Assembly (NCBI RefSeq): GCF_017874395.1
Contig: NZ_JAGGLJ010000015.1
Coordinates: 1-43,432 of the forward strand
DNA: 43,432 nucleotides
Reading direction: 5' to 3'
Source: Peptoniphilus stercorisuis
GTDB taxonomy: Bacteria; Bacillota; Clostridia; Tissierellales; Peptoniphilaceae
Shown: one piece after another, positions 8,378 through 17,490 of the stretch
Layout of the letters: each line of letters starts with the position of its first letter
Position numbering within the stretch: the first letter of the stretch is position 1
Made by a program: the position numbers and the translations under genes
Notes under the pieces: generated by a model
The model's database searches: none
Told to the model about the DNA's origin: nothing
What the model saw: only the letters and a program-made list of their open reading frames with translations

Positions 8378-10736
8378 TTATTATCCCCCTGTTATAGTGA
8401 CCATAGGTAATATGTCCAAACTTCTCTATTAATAGATCTCTAGTTTTTCCATCACTATATTCATAACCTTTTAAGGCTTTTGAATATATATCTATAGTTT
8501 TTTCTATATCTCCTCTTAAATTTAATTTATATGAAGATACACCTATTTTTTTAAATTCTTCTATTTTATCAATTAGCATAATTGGATAAGAATTATAAAT
8601 TTCAGAAATACCATCTCGTCTTTCTACTAAGAAATCAACATCCATTGTATCTCTTACAAAAAATCCTTTAGCAAATTTACACATATCACAATTACTAGAA
8701 TCTTTACAATTTTTTACAATTGACATAGGACAATGTGGCATAGTCATAACTGGTATTAATCCATGAGATACTATTTCAATTTTATCTGCAAAGTTTTTTG
8801 CAATATTTCTAATTTGTTTTATATTTAACTCTGGAGATAATATAAGTTTTTCAAATCCCATTTTTATAAATTCATTTGCAGTATAAGAGTTGAAAATATT
8901 TAAACCAATATCTGCAATTTTTTTAATATCTTCATCTTTAAATATTTCAACTTGAGCTAAATTATTTAGACATACTCCATCAACATAATCAATAAATGAA
9001 TCTAATTTATAAATAGATTCTTCAAGTTCTATTGAAGTTTGATATTTTGGAAATACAACTGTTAATTTTACATTATTTTCTTTTATATAATCAACAATAC
9101 TATCATTTATATTTCTCATATCCATATAAATATTATCAACACTATTTATATTAATATCTTTTAAATCTTCTAGATTATTTATCTCAACAGATACTTTAGC
9201 ATCTTTGTCTTCTATATCTCTTTTTACCTTAAAATCATTTTTATTAAAATCAATTTCTTCTCTATCTATTTTTAATAAATATGCATCTAATTTTTCTATT
9301 GCATCTCTTCTTAGACTATTTAGTAGAGAAACTGGCATAAATATATTTTCATCTAATTTTAGATTTATATCACAAGCGTTATATACAGTATTTCCAAGTT
9401 TTGTAAGATTATTTATTATTTTTTCTTCAGTTAAAGGAGCTTTTTTCGCTTCTTCAACAATAGACTCACCATAAGTTTCAACTGAATAATCCCCTAATTT
9501 TATCTCAAGTTTTGGATACTTACCTAATAAAAACTCTCCATGAATACTTATATCATGGAATTTTTTCTCTTCATTTATATCTTCTCTTAAAGAATTTAAT
9601 AGAGAATCTGATGATGTCTTATAAATTTGTGAATTTACTTTAATATCTTTATTAGTTTCAAATTTCACAATTTTTCCAGCTTTAATATTAAAGTTTGCAC
9701 GAGTTCCAAAATATCCATTATTAGTTCTAAACTCTAGCCCGTCCTTTTCAGATACATCTTTTTTAAATGATAATATATAAGTGTTTCTATTTTTAGATAG
9801 CACTTCTCCTACAAGTATTCCCCTATTATCTGGTCTATCATATGATATAAAATCTCTTCCAAAATCTCCATAAAATAATCCCTTTGTAAATCCTCTATTA
9901 AAAATTTGAGTAGTATTTTCATAATCTATTTCATCTAATGTAGATTCAATAGATTTTTTGTAAGTAGATACTATCTGAGATACATACTCTGGTCTTTTCA
10001 TTCGACCTTCTATTTTTAAAGAATATACTCCTCTGTCAATTAAATCCTCTACATTATCTAAAGTATTTAAATCCTTAGTTGATAAGAAGTTTGCACTTTC
10101 TGCAATTTTTTCTTTATTTAAATCATATATTTCATATTTTTTTCTACAAGGTTGAGCACAATCTCCCCTATTTCCAGATCTTCCACCTATCATAGAACTC
10201 ATCAAACACTCTCCAGAAAAGCAAACACATAACGCTCCATGAATAAATGCTTCTATATCTAAAGATGTATTTTTCTTAATTCTATTTATTTCAAAAAGTT
10301 CTGTTTCTCGAGCAAGCACAACTCTTTCAAATCCTAAACTTTCCACAAATTTAGCACCATATAAGTTATTAATTGCCATTTGAGTACTTGCATGAATTTC
10401 CATATTCTTAAACAATTTTCTAACATTAATTGCAAATCCAATATCTTGAACTATAAGAGCATCTACTCCAATTTCATATAAGAATTTTGCAAATTTCAAA
10501 GCATCTTCCATTTCACTATCATCTATAAGAATATTTATAGTTACATAAATTTTAGCTTTTCTTAAATGTGCATAGTTCACTGCCTTAATTAAATCTTCAT
10601 TTGAGAAATTTATAGCCTTTGATCTTGCACTAAATTTTTCTCCACCTAAATATATCGCATTACATCCTGCATTTATCCCTGAAACTAAAGATTCAAAGTT
10701 TCCTGCTGGTGATAATATTTCATAATTATTCTTCAT
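8370..10736 (-). CDS. U32 family peptidase-like protein with DUF3656 (RlhA-type RNA hydroxylation)
   Basis: The protein has an N-terminal U32 TIM-barrel-like region with the signature around HASTQMAINNLYG and a cysteine-rich core near residues 168-195 (ALCVCFSGECL, then CAQPC). A long C-terminal region ends in a further Cys cluster (CPMSIVKNC...CDMC). The length of 788 and two-part architecture match U32/DUF3656 proteins. The best studied of these, E. coli RlhA, is needed for hydroxylation of a 23S rRNA cytidine; the sister TrhP modifies tRNA U34. The peptidase label is historical. It overlaps zapA by 11 nt and mutS2 by 8 nt, so it is firmly inside the operon. RlhA-like rather than TrhP-like is inferred from the DUF3656-sized extension. 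Confidence 0.85.
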   Translation of the reverse strand: MKNNYEILSPAGNFESLVSGINAGCNAIYLGGEKFSARSKAINFSNEDLIKAVNYAHLRKAKIYVTINILIDDSEMEDALKFAKFLYEIGVDALIVQDIGFAINVRKLFKNMEIHASTQMAINNLYGAKFVESLGFERVVLARETELFEINRIKKNTSLDIEAFIHGALCVCFSGECLMSSMIGGRSGNRGDCAQPCRKKYEIYDLNKEKIAESANFLSTKDLNTLDNVEDLIDRGVYSLKIEGRMKRPEYVSQIVSTYKKSIESTLDEIDYENTTQIFNRGFTKGLFYGDFGRDFISYDRPDNRGILVGEVLSKNRNTYILSFKKDVSEKDGLEFRTNNGYFGTRANFNIKAGKIVKFETNKDIKVNSQIYKTSSDSLLNSLREDINEEKKFHDISIHGEFLLGKYPKLEIKLGDYSVETYGESIVEEAKKAPLTEEKIINNLTKLGNTVYNACDINLKLDENIFMPVSLLNSLRRDAIEKLDAYLLKIDREEIDFNKNDFKVKRDIEDKDAKVSVEINNLEDLKDININSVDNIYMDMRNINDSIVDYIKENNVKLTVVFPKYQTSIELEESIYKLDSFIDYVDGVCLNNLAQVEIFKDEDIKKIADIGLNIFNSYTANEFIKMGFEKLILSPELNIKQIRNIAKNFADKIEIVSHGLIPVMTMPHCPMSIVKNCKDSSNCDMCKFAKGFFVRDTMDVDFLVERRDGISEIYNSYPIMLIDKIEEFKKIGVSSYKLNLRGDIEKTIDIYSKALKGYEYSDGKTRDLLIEKFGHITYGHYNRGIINE

Positions 10737-11280
10737 GATCTGTTAAACTTTCCAACTCTCTATTCAAATCTATAACTCTTTTTTGAGCATCATAAATTTG
10801 TTCTTCTAATTTTCTAATTTCTTCCTTAGAATCATCTAATTCTAAAATTAGTTCTTTTTCTCTATCATCTTTTTCATCAATTGTGTTTTTTAATTCTCTA
10901 TTTTCTTTTTCTAACTCTTTTATATTTATATTACAATCAGCAATAATCGAATCATATTTAATTTTATTAGATTCTAATTTTCTAATTTCTTCCTTTGCTT
11001 TTTGTAATTCCTTTATTGTCTCAAGAGCTTTATTTTCATCTTCTGTTACAGCTACTAATTTTTCACCTTTTTGAATAGCTTTCTCTTTTTCGTCTAATAT
11101 ATTTAGTGCTGTTAAAACTAAACTTTGAAACTGATTTAATCTATAATTAGAATTTCTAGTCTCTTCTATTTTATTATTTAAAACAGTTGCAAGGCCCTTT
11201 ACATATTCCTCACTATCTCCACCTACGACGACAAAATTCATATCATCTATCTGGACTTTTACTTTGTGACTATTAGACAT
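10726..11280 (-). CDS. zapA: Cell division protein ZapA with long coiled coil
   Basis: Residues 1-90 match ZapA, the small FtsZ-ring stabiliser, including a GGDSEEYVKGLATVLNNKI-type first helix. The rest (about 75-184) is a highly charged coiled coil. With 184 residues it is roughly twice the length of minimal ZapA proteins, but long tails are seen in clostridial relatives. An AGGAGGG site precedes ATG. Its place between pheT and mutS2 matches the B. subtilis order pheS-pheT-zapA-...-mutS2. It overlaps the following U32 gene. Confidence 0.88.
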   Translation of the reverse strand: MSNSHKVKVQIDDMNFVVVGGDSEEYVKGLATVLNNKIEETRNSNYRLNQFQSLVLTALNILDEKEKAIQKGEKLVAVTEDENKALETIKELQKAKEEIRKLESNKIKYDSIIADCNINIKELEKENRELKNTIDEKDDREKELILELDDSKEEIRKLEEQIYDAQKRVIDLNRELESLTDHEE

Positions 11281-11298
11281 AATACCCTCCTTCTTTAA

Positions 11299-11323
11299 GA
11301 AAAGGTAGACATTTGTCTACCTT
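11299..11323 (-). terminator. Hairpin with T-rich tail between pheT and zapA
   Basis: The arms 11302-11310 and 11315-11323 are perfect 9-bp complements with a 4-nt loop, followed on the minus strand by TTCTT. It sits directly after the pheT stop, inside the operon. It may reduce readthrough into zapA and the genes beyond, or mark an RNA 3' end. Confidence 0.5.
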
Positions 11324-11326
11324 AAT

Positions 11327-13708
11327 TTAACTTCTTAAACGTGCATCTATCTTATTTTCAAGTTCTTCAACAACTTTTTCTACAATTTCATTAACTTCTT
11401 TTTCTACAAGAGTTCTATCTTGCGCTCTAAATATCATTGAAAAAGCAACAGATTTTTTATTATTTCCAATATTTTCTCCAGTATATATATCAAAAATATT
11501 AAAACTTTCTAATAATTTTTTACCATTATTTTTTGCGATTTCTTCAATTTCATAAGCATCTACATCTCTGTCAATTACTATTGCAAGGTCTCTTTTCATT
11601 GATGGATACTTAGGAAGTGAACTATATTTATAATTTTCTATAGCATATGGAAGAAGTCTTTCAAATTCAATTTCTGCAACATATGCTCTTTTTTTCATTT
11701 CATAGTTTTTAAGAACACTTGGGTGAACTTCTCCAAGTACACCTATTTTTTCATCGCCTAAATATATTTCTGCAGATCTTCCTGGATGTAGATAATTTTC
11801 ACTAGCTCTTTTATAAGTTAAATTATTTATTCCTATTTCCCAAAGAGCCTTTTCAATCATTTCTTTAAGATAATAAAAATCTCCTAAATCATAAAAACCA
11901 ACTGTTAATTTATGTTCTTCCTTAGGTAAATCTTCTCCTTGTGGAATAAATATATTTCCAAACTCAAATCCAGCTACATTTTGATTTCCTCTATGCTCAT
12001 TTCTTGATAGAGCTTCAAGCATATTTGAAACAAGTGTAGTTCTCATAATACTATATTCTTCACCTAATGGATTTATAAGTTTAACTACATTTCTTATTTC
12101 ATCATCTTTATTAATATTTAATTTATCAAAATTTGAAGGACTTACAAAGGAATAAGTCATAAATTCACTACAACCTAATGAGAATAATACATTTTTTACT
12201 CTCTCTTCAAGAATTCTAAGCTCTGGTTTTCCACCAACTGTTATACTTCCCTCAAGTGGTTTTGGAATAATATTGTCAAATCCATATATTCTTGCAACTT
12301 CTTCAATTAAATCTTCTTCAATTTCAATATCAAATCTAAAAGTTGGAATATAAGCAGTAAGCTCATCTCCATTTATTTTAGTTTCTATTTCAAGTCTATT
12401 TAAAATTTCTGCCATTTCTTCAATTGAAATTTCAATTCCAATTAATTTATTACATTTATCTTTTCTTAACTTAACTTCTGTTACTTCTCTTTTATTTTTG
12501 TAATTATCTATTTCGCCTTTAACAACTTTTGCAGCACCAATTTCTTCTGCAAGTTGACATACACGATTTACTGCAACACTTGCATAATTTGAATCTACAC
12601 CTTTTTCAAATCTTGCAGAAGCATCAGTTCTTAGATTAAGTCTTTTTGAAGTTTTTCTAATGTTTTTATCATTAAAACTTGCACCTTCTAAAAGAATTGT
12701 CTTAGTCTCTTTCTTAACCTCAGAATCAAATCCTCCCATAATTCCAGCAAGTCCTATTGCATTAGTTCCATCTGTAATTACAATATCTTCAATTTCTAAT
12801 TTTCTATCTTGATCATCTAAAGTTTTTATAGTTTCATTTTCTTTAGCTTGTCTTACAACTATTTTTCTTTCTTTTAAATCTGCTAGATCATAAGCATGAA
12901 GCGGTTGGCCATATTCAAGCATAACAAAATTTGTTAAATCCACTATATTATTTACAGGTCTTATTCCACAAGATGTAATATAATTTTGAAGCCAAAGTGG
13001 AGATTCTTTAATCTCAACATCCTTTAAAACTCTTGCATAAAATCTATTACAATTTTCTGTTTCGATTTCAACAGAATCAAAATAGTCTTTAATATCATCA
13101 AATTCTTCTTTTATTTCAATTTTTGGTTCATGTAGTTCTTTCTTAAAAGTAGCAGCAGTTTCTCTAGCCATACCTATAATACTTAAACAATCTGATCTAT
13201 TTGGTGTAATTTCAATTTCAATAACTTCATATTCTAAATTTAGTGCTTCTATAAAACTAGAGCCTAACTTTAAATCTTCATTTATAATAAAAATACCATC
13301 TTTTGCTTCCTTTGAAATAATTGAATTATCATATCCAACTTCTTCTAAAGAACAAAACATTCCAAAAGATTCAACTCCACGAAGTTTACCTTTTTTAATT
13401 TTAGTTCCATCAGCAAGATGTGAACCAACTAAACAAACTGGAACTGTCGCTCCTTCAAATACATTTGTAGCAGCAGTTACTATTTGAAGTTTTTCTTCAC
13501 CAACATCAACTTGGCAAACTACAAGTTTATCTGCATCAGGATGATTTTCAATACTTAAAATTTTTCCTACTACTATTTTTTTAATTCCTTCTGATCTATC
13601 TTCTATTGACTCTACATGAGAACCTGTTGCTGTGATTTCATCTGCAATTACTTTTGCACTTTCATCTATATCAACATAGTCTCTAAGCCATTTTACTGGT
13701 AATAACAT
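11327..13708 (-). CDS. pheT: Phenylalanyl-tRNA synthetase beta subunit
   Basis: Beta chain of the alpha2-beta2 PheRS that charges tRNA-Phe. Domains in order: an EMAP-II-like tRNA-binding domain (about 40-150, NHPDADKLVVCQVDVG), the B3/B4 editing domain (about 210-380), the B5 domain (about 400-470), a catalytic-like core, and a C-terminal ferredoxin-fold anticodon-binding domain (about 700-793). Its length of 793 is standard. It begins 17 nt after pheS, as usual for this pair. Confidence 0.97.
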   Translation of the reverse strand: MLLPVKWLRDYVDIDESAKVIADEITATGSHVESIEDRSEGIKKIVVGKILSIENHPDADKLVVCQVDVGEEKLQIVTAATNVFEGATVPVCLVGSHLADGTKIKKGKLRGVESFGMFCSLEEVGYDNSIISKEAKDGIFIINEDLKLGSSFIEALNLEYEVIEIEITPNRSDCLSIIGMARETAATFKKELHEPKIEIKEEFDDIKDYFDSVEIETENCNRFYARVLKDVEIKESPLWLQNYITSCGIRPVNNIVDLTNFVMLEYGQPLHAYDLADLKERKIVVRQAKENETIKTLDDQDRKLEIEDIVITDGTNAIGLAGIMGGFDSEVKKETKTILLEGASFNDKNIRKTSKRLNLRTDASARFEKGVDSNYASVAVNRVCQLAEEIGAAKVVKGEIDNYKNKREVTEVKLRKDKCNKLIGIEISIEEMAEILNRLEIETKINGDELTAYIPTFRFDIEIEEDLIEEVARIYGFDNIIPKPLEGSITVGGKPELRILEERVKNVLFSLGCSEFMTYSFVSPSNFDKLNINKDDEIRNVVKLINPLGEEYSIMRTTLVSNMLEALSRNEHRGNQNVAGFEFGNIFIPQGEDLPKEEHKLTVGFYDLGDFYYLKEMIEKALWEIGINNLTYKRASENYLHPGRSAEIYLGDEKIGVLGEVHPSVLKNYEMKKRAYVAEIEFERLLPYAIENYKYSSLPKYPSMKRDLAIVIDRDVDAYEIEEIAKNNGKKLLESFNIFDIYTGENIGNNKKSVAFSMIFRAQDRTLVEKEVNEIVEKVVEELENKIDARLRS

Positions 13709-13725
13709 ATTAATTTAGCCCTCCA

Positions 13726-14748
13726 TTAAAATTGATTTAAAAATCTGTCGTCGTTTTCGAATAAAAGTCTTATATCGTCAATTCCGTATTTTACCATTGC
13801 GATTCTATCTATTCCCATACCAAAGGCAAATCCACTATAAACTTCTGGATCTATTCCACAGTTTCTAAGAACATTTGGATGAACCATACCACATCCTAAA
13901 AGTTCCATACTCCATCCTGTATTATTACAGCTTGGACATCCTGTACCGCCACATTCCGTACAAGTAACATCCACTTCAGCACTTGGTTCTGTAAATGGAA
14001 AATAGTGAGGTCTAAATCTAGTTTGTATATTTTCTCCAAAAAGAGTTTTTACAACAGTATTAAGAGTTTCAAATAAATTTGCAAGAGAAATGTTTTTATC
14101 TACAATAAGTCCCTCTAATTGATGAAACATAGGAGAATGAGTTGCATCTACCTCATCAGATCTAAAAACTCTACCTGGACAAATCATTCTAATAGGAGCT
14201 CCATGTTCTTTCATAGCTCTAATTTGTACAGGAGATGTTTGAGTTCTTAATAAAGTGTTTTCATTTATATAAAAAGTATCAGATAAATCTCTAGATGGAT
14301 GATTATCTGGTGCATTTAAAAGATCAAAGTTGTTTTCAACAGACTCAATTTCTGGTCCATCATAAACTCTAAATCCCATACTAACAAATAAATCTTCAAG
14401 TTCATTTGTAGTTTTAATAAGTGGATTTTCATGACCTATTTTAAAATCTTTAGTTTTAAGTGTTATGTCTATTCTTTCCTCTTTTAGCTTTGCGTCTAAA
14501 AGTTTTTTATCTAATGCTGCTTTTTTTTCTTCAAGATCTCTTTCAATTTCAGTTCTAATTTCATTAGCAACAGCACCAATTACAGGTCTTTCTTCCTTAG
14601 AAAGTTTACCCATACCTTTAAGTACTCCAGTAAGTTCTCCCTTTTTACCTAAAATAGAAACTCTGATTTTTTCTATTTCATCTATATTATTTGCATTTTC
14701 AAGAGATTCTTTTGCTCTATTTTTAATATCTAAAAGTTTTTCTTTCAT
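13726..14748 (-). CDS. pheS: Phenylalanyl-tRNA synthetase alpha subunit
   Basis: Catalytic alpha chain of PheRS, a class II synthetase. Visible are an N-terminal coiled coil, class II motif 2 around FRSDEVDATHSPMFHQLEG, the Cys-rich insertion CTECGGTGCPSCNNTGW seen in many PheS proteins, and motif 3 GFAFGMGIDRIAM near the C-terminus. I chose the ATG at 14746-14748 (340 residues). It has GGGAGG at 14754-14759, and the upstream in-frame ATG at 14769 would lie only about 5 nt from the predicted transcription start. It is the first gene of the six-gene operon. No T-box leader fits between promoter and start. Confidence 0.96.
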   Translation of the reverse strand: MKEKLLDIKNRAKESLENANNIDEIEKIRVSILGKKGELTGVLKGMGKLSKEERPVIGAVANEIRTEIERDLEEKKAALDKKLLDAKLKEERIDITLKTKDFKIGHENPLIKTTNELEDLFVSMGFRVYDGPEIESVENNFDLLNAPDNHPSRDLSDTFYINENTLLRTQTSPVQIRAMKEHGAPIRMICPGRVFRSDEVDATHSPMFHQLEGLIVDKNISLANLFETLNTVVKTLFGENIQTRFRPHYFPFTEPSAEVDVTCTECGGTGCPSCNNTGWSMELLGCGMVHPNVLRNCGIDPEVYSGFAFGMGIDRIAMVKYGIDDIRLLFENDDRFLNQF

Positions 14749-14753
14749 TATAT

Positions 14754-14759
14754 CCTCCC
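14754..14759 (-). promoter_or_regulatory. Ribosome-binding site deciding the pheS start
   Basis: GGGAGG lies 5 nt upstream of the ATG at 14748, inside the alternative longer reading frame. Confidence 0.7.
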
Positions 14760-14780
14760 GTTTCTTCATTCATAAAAATA

Positions 14781-14809
14781 ATTATATCATTATAAAGTGT
14801 TATTTTCAA
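14781..14809 (-). promoter_or_regulatory. Promoter of the pheS operon
   Basis: On the minus strand TTGAAA (14804-14809) and TATAAT (14781-14786) are spaced by exactly 17 nt. The predicted leader to the pheS ATG is only about 26 nt, too short for a T-box. Confidence 0.8.
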
Positions 14810-15042
14810 CGAATGCGACTGTTTCATAAATTTAAAAATACAAGATTTTAAAATTATAATTATATTTTAGTTTATCATAAAATTTTATATATTTAACATA
14901 ATAAAAGAATATGATACAAGAAATATTTTAAGATTTATTATTTTATTTAATTAAATTTATACTAGTTTAAATATTTGTGATTATTTTTTGAATTTTTGGA
15001 TAAATATATAGTAACTAATTTTAAAACTTTTAATATTAAACT
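14810..15042. other. Gene-free AT-rich stretch
   Basis: Very AT-rich DNA between the pheS promoter and the left 91-bp repeat. I see no coding frame with a ribosome-binding site and no RNA element. If the cassette at 15043-21877 was inserted, this was once the sequence directly downstream of the NAD(P)-binding gene now at 21843. Confidence 0.5.
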
Positions 15043-15057
15043 AATATAAAATGATCC

Positions 15058-15093
15058 ATAAAAAGGTCTGTGCATATGCACAGACCTTTTTAT
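15058..15093 (-). terminator. Palindromic terminator in left repeat
   Basis: A perfect 36-nt palindrome flanked by A/T tracts forms a GC-containing hairpin with T-runs in both directions. It ends the minus-strand transporter-amidohydrolase-dehydrogenase operon. Confidence 0.85.
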
Positions 15094-15098
15094 TTATA

Positions 15099-15133
15099 TT
15101 AATACCAAGATGGTTTATCACCATCTGTATTTG
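15099..15133 (-). pseudogene. Displaced 3' tail of the NAD(P)-binding gene
   Basis: On the minus strand this encodes NTDGDKPSWY and a stop codon, exactly the C-terminus of the intact gene at 21843-22481. Upstream of base 15133 the similarity ends abruptly, so this is a truncated relic created when the repeat was duplicated. Confidence 0.85.
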
Positions 15134-15155
15134 AATTTATAATCCTTTAATAAAT

Positions 15156-16295
15156 TTAGTTTAAAGACTTATAAATATCTAAAATATCAGCTGAATTTAA
15201 AGGAACAAAACTATTTACTATTAACCTTTGTTGTGTTTCTAATACATTTTTTGTCCACTCTTCTAAAATTTCAATATTTGCACCATATTCTTTTAGAGTT
15301 TTTTTATAAATTATTTTGTTCAAAAGTAATTCTAAATTATTATAAACATTTTCTTCATCACATTCTAAAAGATTAGCTAAAAATATATTTAATTTTTTAA
15401 TTTTTCCATCTGATTTTTTTGTCATATATTTTTTCATTACAGCTATAAAAACAGCATAGTTAGCCTCTCCATGTGGAACATGAAAAGTACCACTTAAAGG
15501 ATAACTTAAAGCGTGAACAGTCGCACAACCTGCTGTTCCAAAAGCAATTCCTGCATAGTTACTAGCTATTAAGAACTCTTCTAACATATTTTTTCGAGAT
15601 TCTTCTCCATTTTCTACTATATACTGGTAACCTTTTATTATTTTTTCAATTGCTTTATAACTAAAAAGCTCAGTATATTCCGTTGATTTTGGAGATAAAC
15701 TAGATTCAACTGCATGTATTAATGCATCTATAGAACTTGATGCAAAAAACTGAAAAGGTAAACCCTCTAAAAGTTCTGGTAATATCACAGCTTTATCTGC
15801 ATACATTTCATCTACAGCTAAACCTATTTTTGTATTTTTAGATACAAATGAAAGTATTGAGATATTTGTAACTTCAGAACCAGTTCCACAAGTTGTTGGA
15901 ATTAAAATCAACTCTTTATCTTTTTCAATTTTTATATTTCCACTAAATAAATCTTCAACAGGAGAACAATTTTTAAGAGCTAATATTTTAGCTAAATCCA
16001 TAATTGTTCCCCCACCAACTCCGATTACTCTTCTATATTCTTTCAACTTAGATATATCTAAATATATTCTTTCAAACATTTCATCAGTTGGTTCTCCATT
16101 TCCATATTTTTCTTGAAATATAACATTAGCTTTTATATTTAATTCTTTAAAATACGGTATGAATATATATTCATTTGTTAAAATTAAGTCATTTTCATCG
16201 ATTTTAAAATCATTAATAAATTCAGTAACTTTATTAAATTTATAAAGTTCTGTTTTTAGAATTATCTGCTTAATTGTAGTCATCTCCTTAAACAA
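15156..16295 (-). CDS. 4hbD: Iron-containing alcohol dehydrogenase, 4-hydroxybutyrate dehydrogenase-like
   Basis: A type III (group III) metal-dependent dehydrogenase that interconverts succinic semialdehyde and 4-hydroxybutyrate with NAD(H), if the assignment holds. The nucleotide motif GGGTIMDLAK is near residue 95. The metal-binding Asp and His residues appear in SSIDALIHAVES, HALSYPL and HVPHGEAN. The blocks TNEYIFIPY, QEKYGNGEP, PTTCGTGSEVTNISI and TQQRLIVNS closely match what I remember of Clostridium kluyveri 4HbD. The start is uncertain: a TTG at 16293-16295 follows the previous stop after one base, while the ATG at 16283 has AAGGAG directly against it. It is the last gene of the transporter operon. 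Confidence 0.82.
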   Translation of the reverse strand: MFKEMTTIKQIILKTELYKFNKVTEFINDFKIDENDLILTNEYIFIPYFKELNIKANVIFQEKYGNGEPTDEMFERIYLDISKLKEYRRVIGVGGGTIMDLAKILALKNCSPVEDLFSGNIKIEKDKELILIPTTCGTGSEVTNISILSFVSKNTKIGLAVDEMYADKAVILPELLEGLPFQFFASSSIDALIHAVESSLSPKSTEYTELFSYKAIEKIIKGYQYIVENGEESRKNMLEEFLIASNYAGIAFGTAGCATVHALSYPLSGTFHVPHGEANYAVFIAVMKKYMTKKSDGKIKKLNIFLANLLECDEENVYNNLELLLNKIIYKKTLKEYGANIEILEEWTKNVLETQQRLIVNSFVPLNSADILDIYKSLN

Positions 16296-16296
16296 A

Positions 16297-17475
16297 TCAT
16301 CTGTTTTCTTCTAACCATCTAGATGCACATTGCGCATACACTGCTGCACCCATACAAAAAGCACTTTCATTGTGAACAACTTTCGGATTGTGTTGTCCAT
16401 AAGGCCACACACTTTTTTCATCTGGTCCTGCACCTAAGAAAAAATATCCTGAAGGTATTCTTTGACAAATATAAGCAAAATCTTCAGAACCTACTTTTTT
16501 AAATGGTTTTTCTGCAACATAACCTTCCCCCAAAAGTTCATTAGCATAATTCTCTAATTCTTCAGATAATATTTCATTACAATGTAGTGCAGGAATTCCA
16601 TCACCGTGATAAGTTATTTTAGCATTTGCTTTAAATACACTTGCAATTTGTTCTGATATTTCTTTTAATCGAACTTTTAATAAGGCTCTTTGCTCTTCAT
16701 TATATGTTCTTAAAGTACCCTTCATTATTGCCTTGTCTGGAATTATATTATAAGCTCCTTCACCTGCTTTTACAGATGTAATTGATATTACATTTGTTTC
16801 TGTAGGAGTTGCTTCTCTACTAATTAAACTTTGAATAGCTAATTGTATATGAGACATAATATTTATTGGATCTATTGCATCTGCAGGTCTAGCCGCATGA
16901 CCACCTTTTCCTATAATTTCTATATCAAAAAAATCATTTGACGCAAAAGAATGTCCTCTTCCTACAGTTAAATAACCAAGAGGCATAGTAGCATCGATAT
17001 GAAGTGCAAGAGCTCTATCAACTCCATTAAGAACACCATCATCAATCATATCTATAGCTCCATTTAATCCTTCTTCATTTGGTTGAAACATTAATTTAAC
17101 AGTTCCTTTTAAATTTCGTTCGTTTTCTTTTAAAAGTTTAGCAGCTCCTAAAAGCATTGCAATATGAGTATCATGTCCACATGTATGAGCTTTATCTTTA
17201 TATACAGAAGCAAAAGGTAATCCGCTATCCTCTTCCATGGGAAGCGCATCCATATCTGCTCTTATCATAAAAGTTTTCCCGGAATTTCCGACTGTTGCAA
17301 CTACACCATATTTCGCGCATTTTTCAGGTTTATATCCCATCTCTTTTAATCTACTTGTTACATAATTATAAGTTTCTGGCAATTCATCTCCCACTTCTGG
17401 ATTTTGATGAATATGTCTACGATCTTTTATGATATCTTTTTCTATTTCTTTTGCTCTTTTTAAATAATCATACAT
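16297..17475 (-). CDS. M20D family amidohydrolase (hippurate/N-acyl-amino-acid hydrolase type)
   Basis: A cytoplasmic two-zinc hydrolase that cleaves an amide to release an amino acid or amine. Metal-site motifs are CGHDTH near residue 98 with the Cys of M20D enzymes, the catalytic PNEEG near 134, ALHID near 160, GSEDFAY near 340 and a late His. The dimerisation domain includes GKGGHAARPADAIDP. Its 392 residues are normal for HipO/AbgA-type enzymes. It lies between the carrier and the dehydrogenase with tight spacing, so its substrate is probably imported by the carrier. The exact acyl group cannot be read from sequence. Confidence 0.9.
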   Translation of the reverse strand: MYDYLKRAKEIEKDIIKDRRHIHQNPEVGDELPETYNYVTSRLKEMGYKPEKCAKYGVVATVGNSGKTFMIRADMDALPMEEDSGLPFASVYKDKAHTCGHDTHIAMLLGAAKLLKENERNLKGTVKLMFQPNEEGLNGAIDMIDDGVLNGVDRALALHIDATMPLGYLTVGRGHSFASNDFFDIEIIGKGGHAARPADAIDPINIMSHIQLAIQSLISREATPTETNVISITSVKAGEGAYNIIPDKAIMKGTLRTYNEEQRALLKVRLKEISEQIASVFKANAKITYHGDGIPALHCNEILSEELENYANELLGEGYVAEKPFKKVGSEDFAYICQRIPSGYFFLGAGPDEKSVWPYGQHNPKVVHNESAFCMGAAVYAQCASRWLEENR

Positions 17476-17490
17476 ACTATTTGCTCCTTA

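Larger units (their letters stand above)
15043..15133 (-). repeat. Left copy of a perfect 91-bp direct repeat
   Basis: All 91 bases are identical to 21787-21877, with mismatches directly outside on both sides. The repeat holds a 36-nt palindromic terminator and the last ten codons plus stop of the NAD(P)-binding gene at 21843. It brackets the accessory cassette and supplies the terminator for the 4-hydroxybutyrate dehydrogenase gene. Confidence 0.97.

Noticed and set aside
14749..14809. T-box leader for pheS
   Set aside because: The promoter lies about 26 nt from the start and no T-box core is present.
14465..14851. Open plus-strand frame of 128 codons opposite pheS
   Set aside because: It is antisense to a strongly supported gene, has low-complexity Ser/Phe-rich composition and no ribosome-binding site.
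16281..16295. Confident choice between TTG and ATG starts for the 4-hydroxybutyrate dehydrogenase
   Set aside because: The TTG has a weak ribosome-binding site and the ATG has AAGGAG with no spacing, so neither can be preferred firmly; the longer frame is reported.
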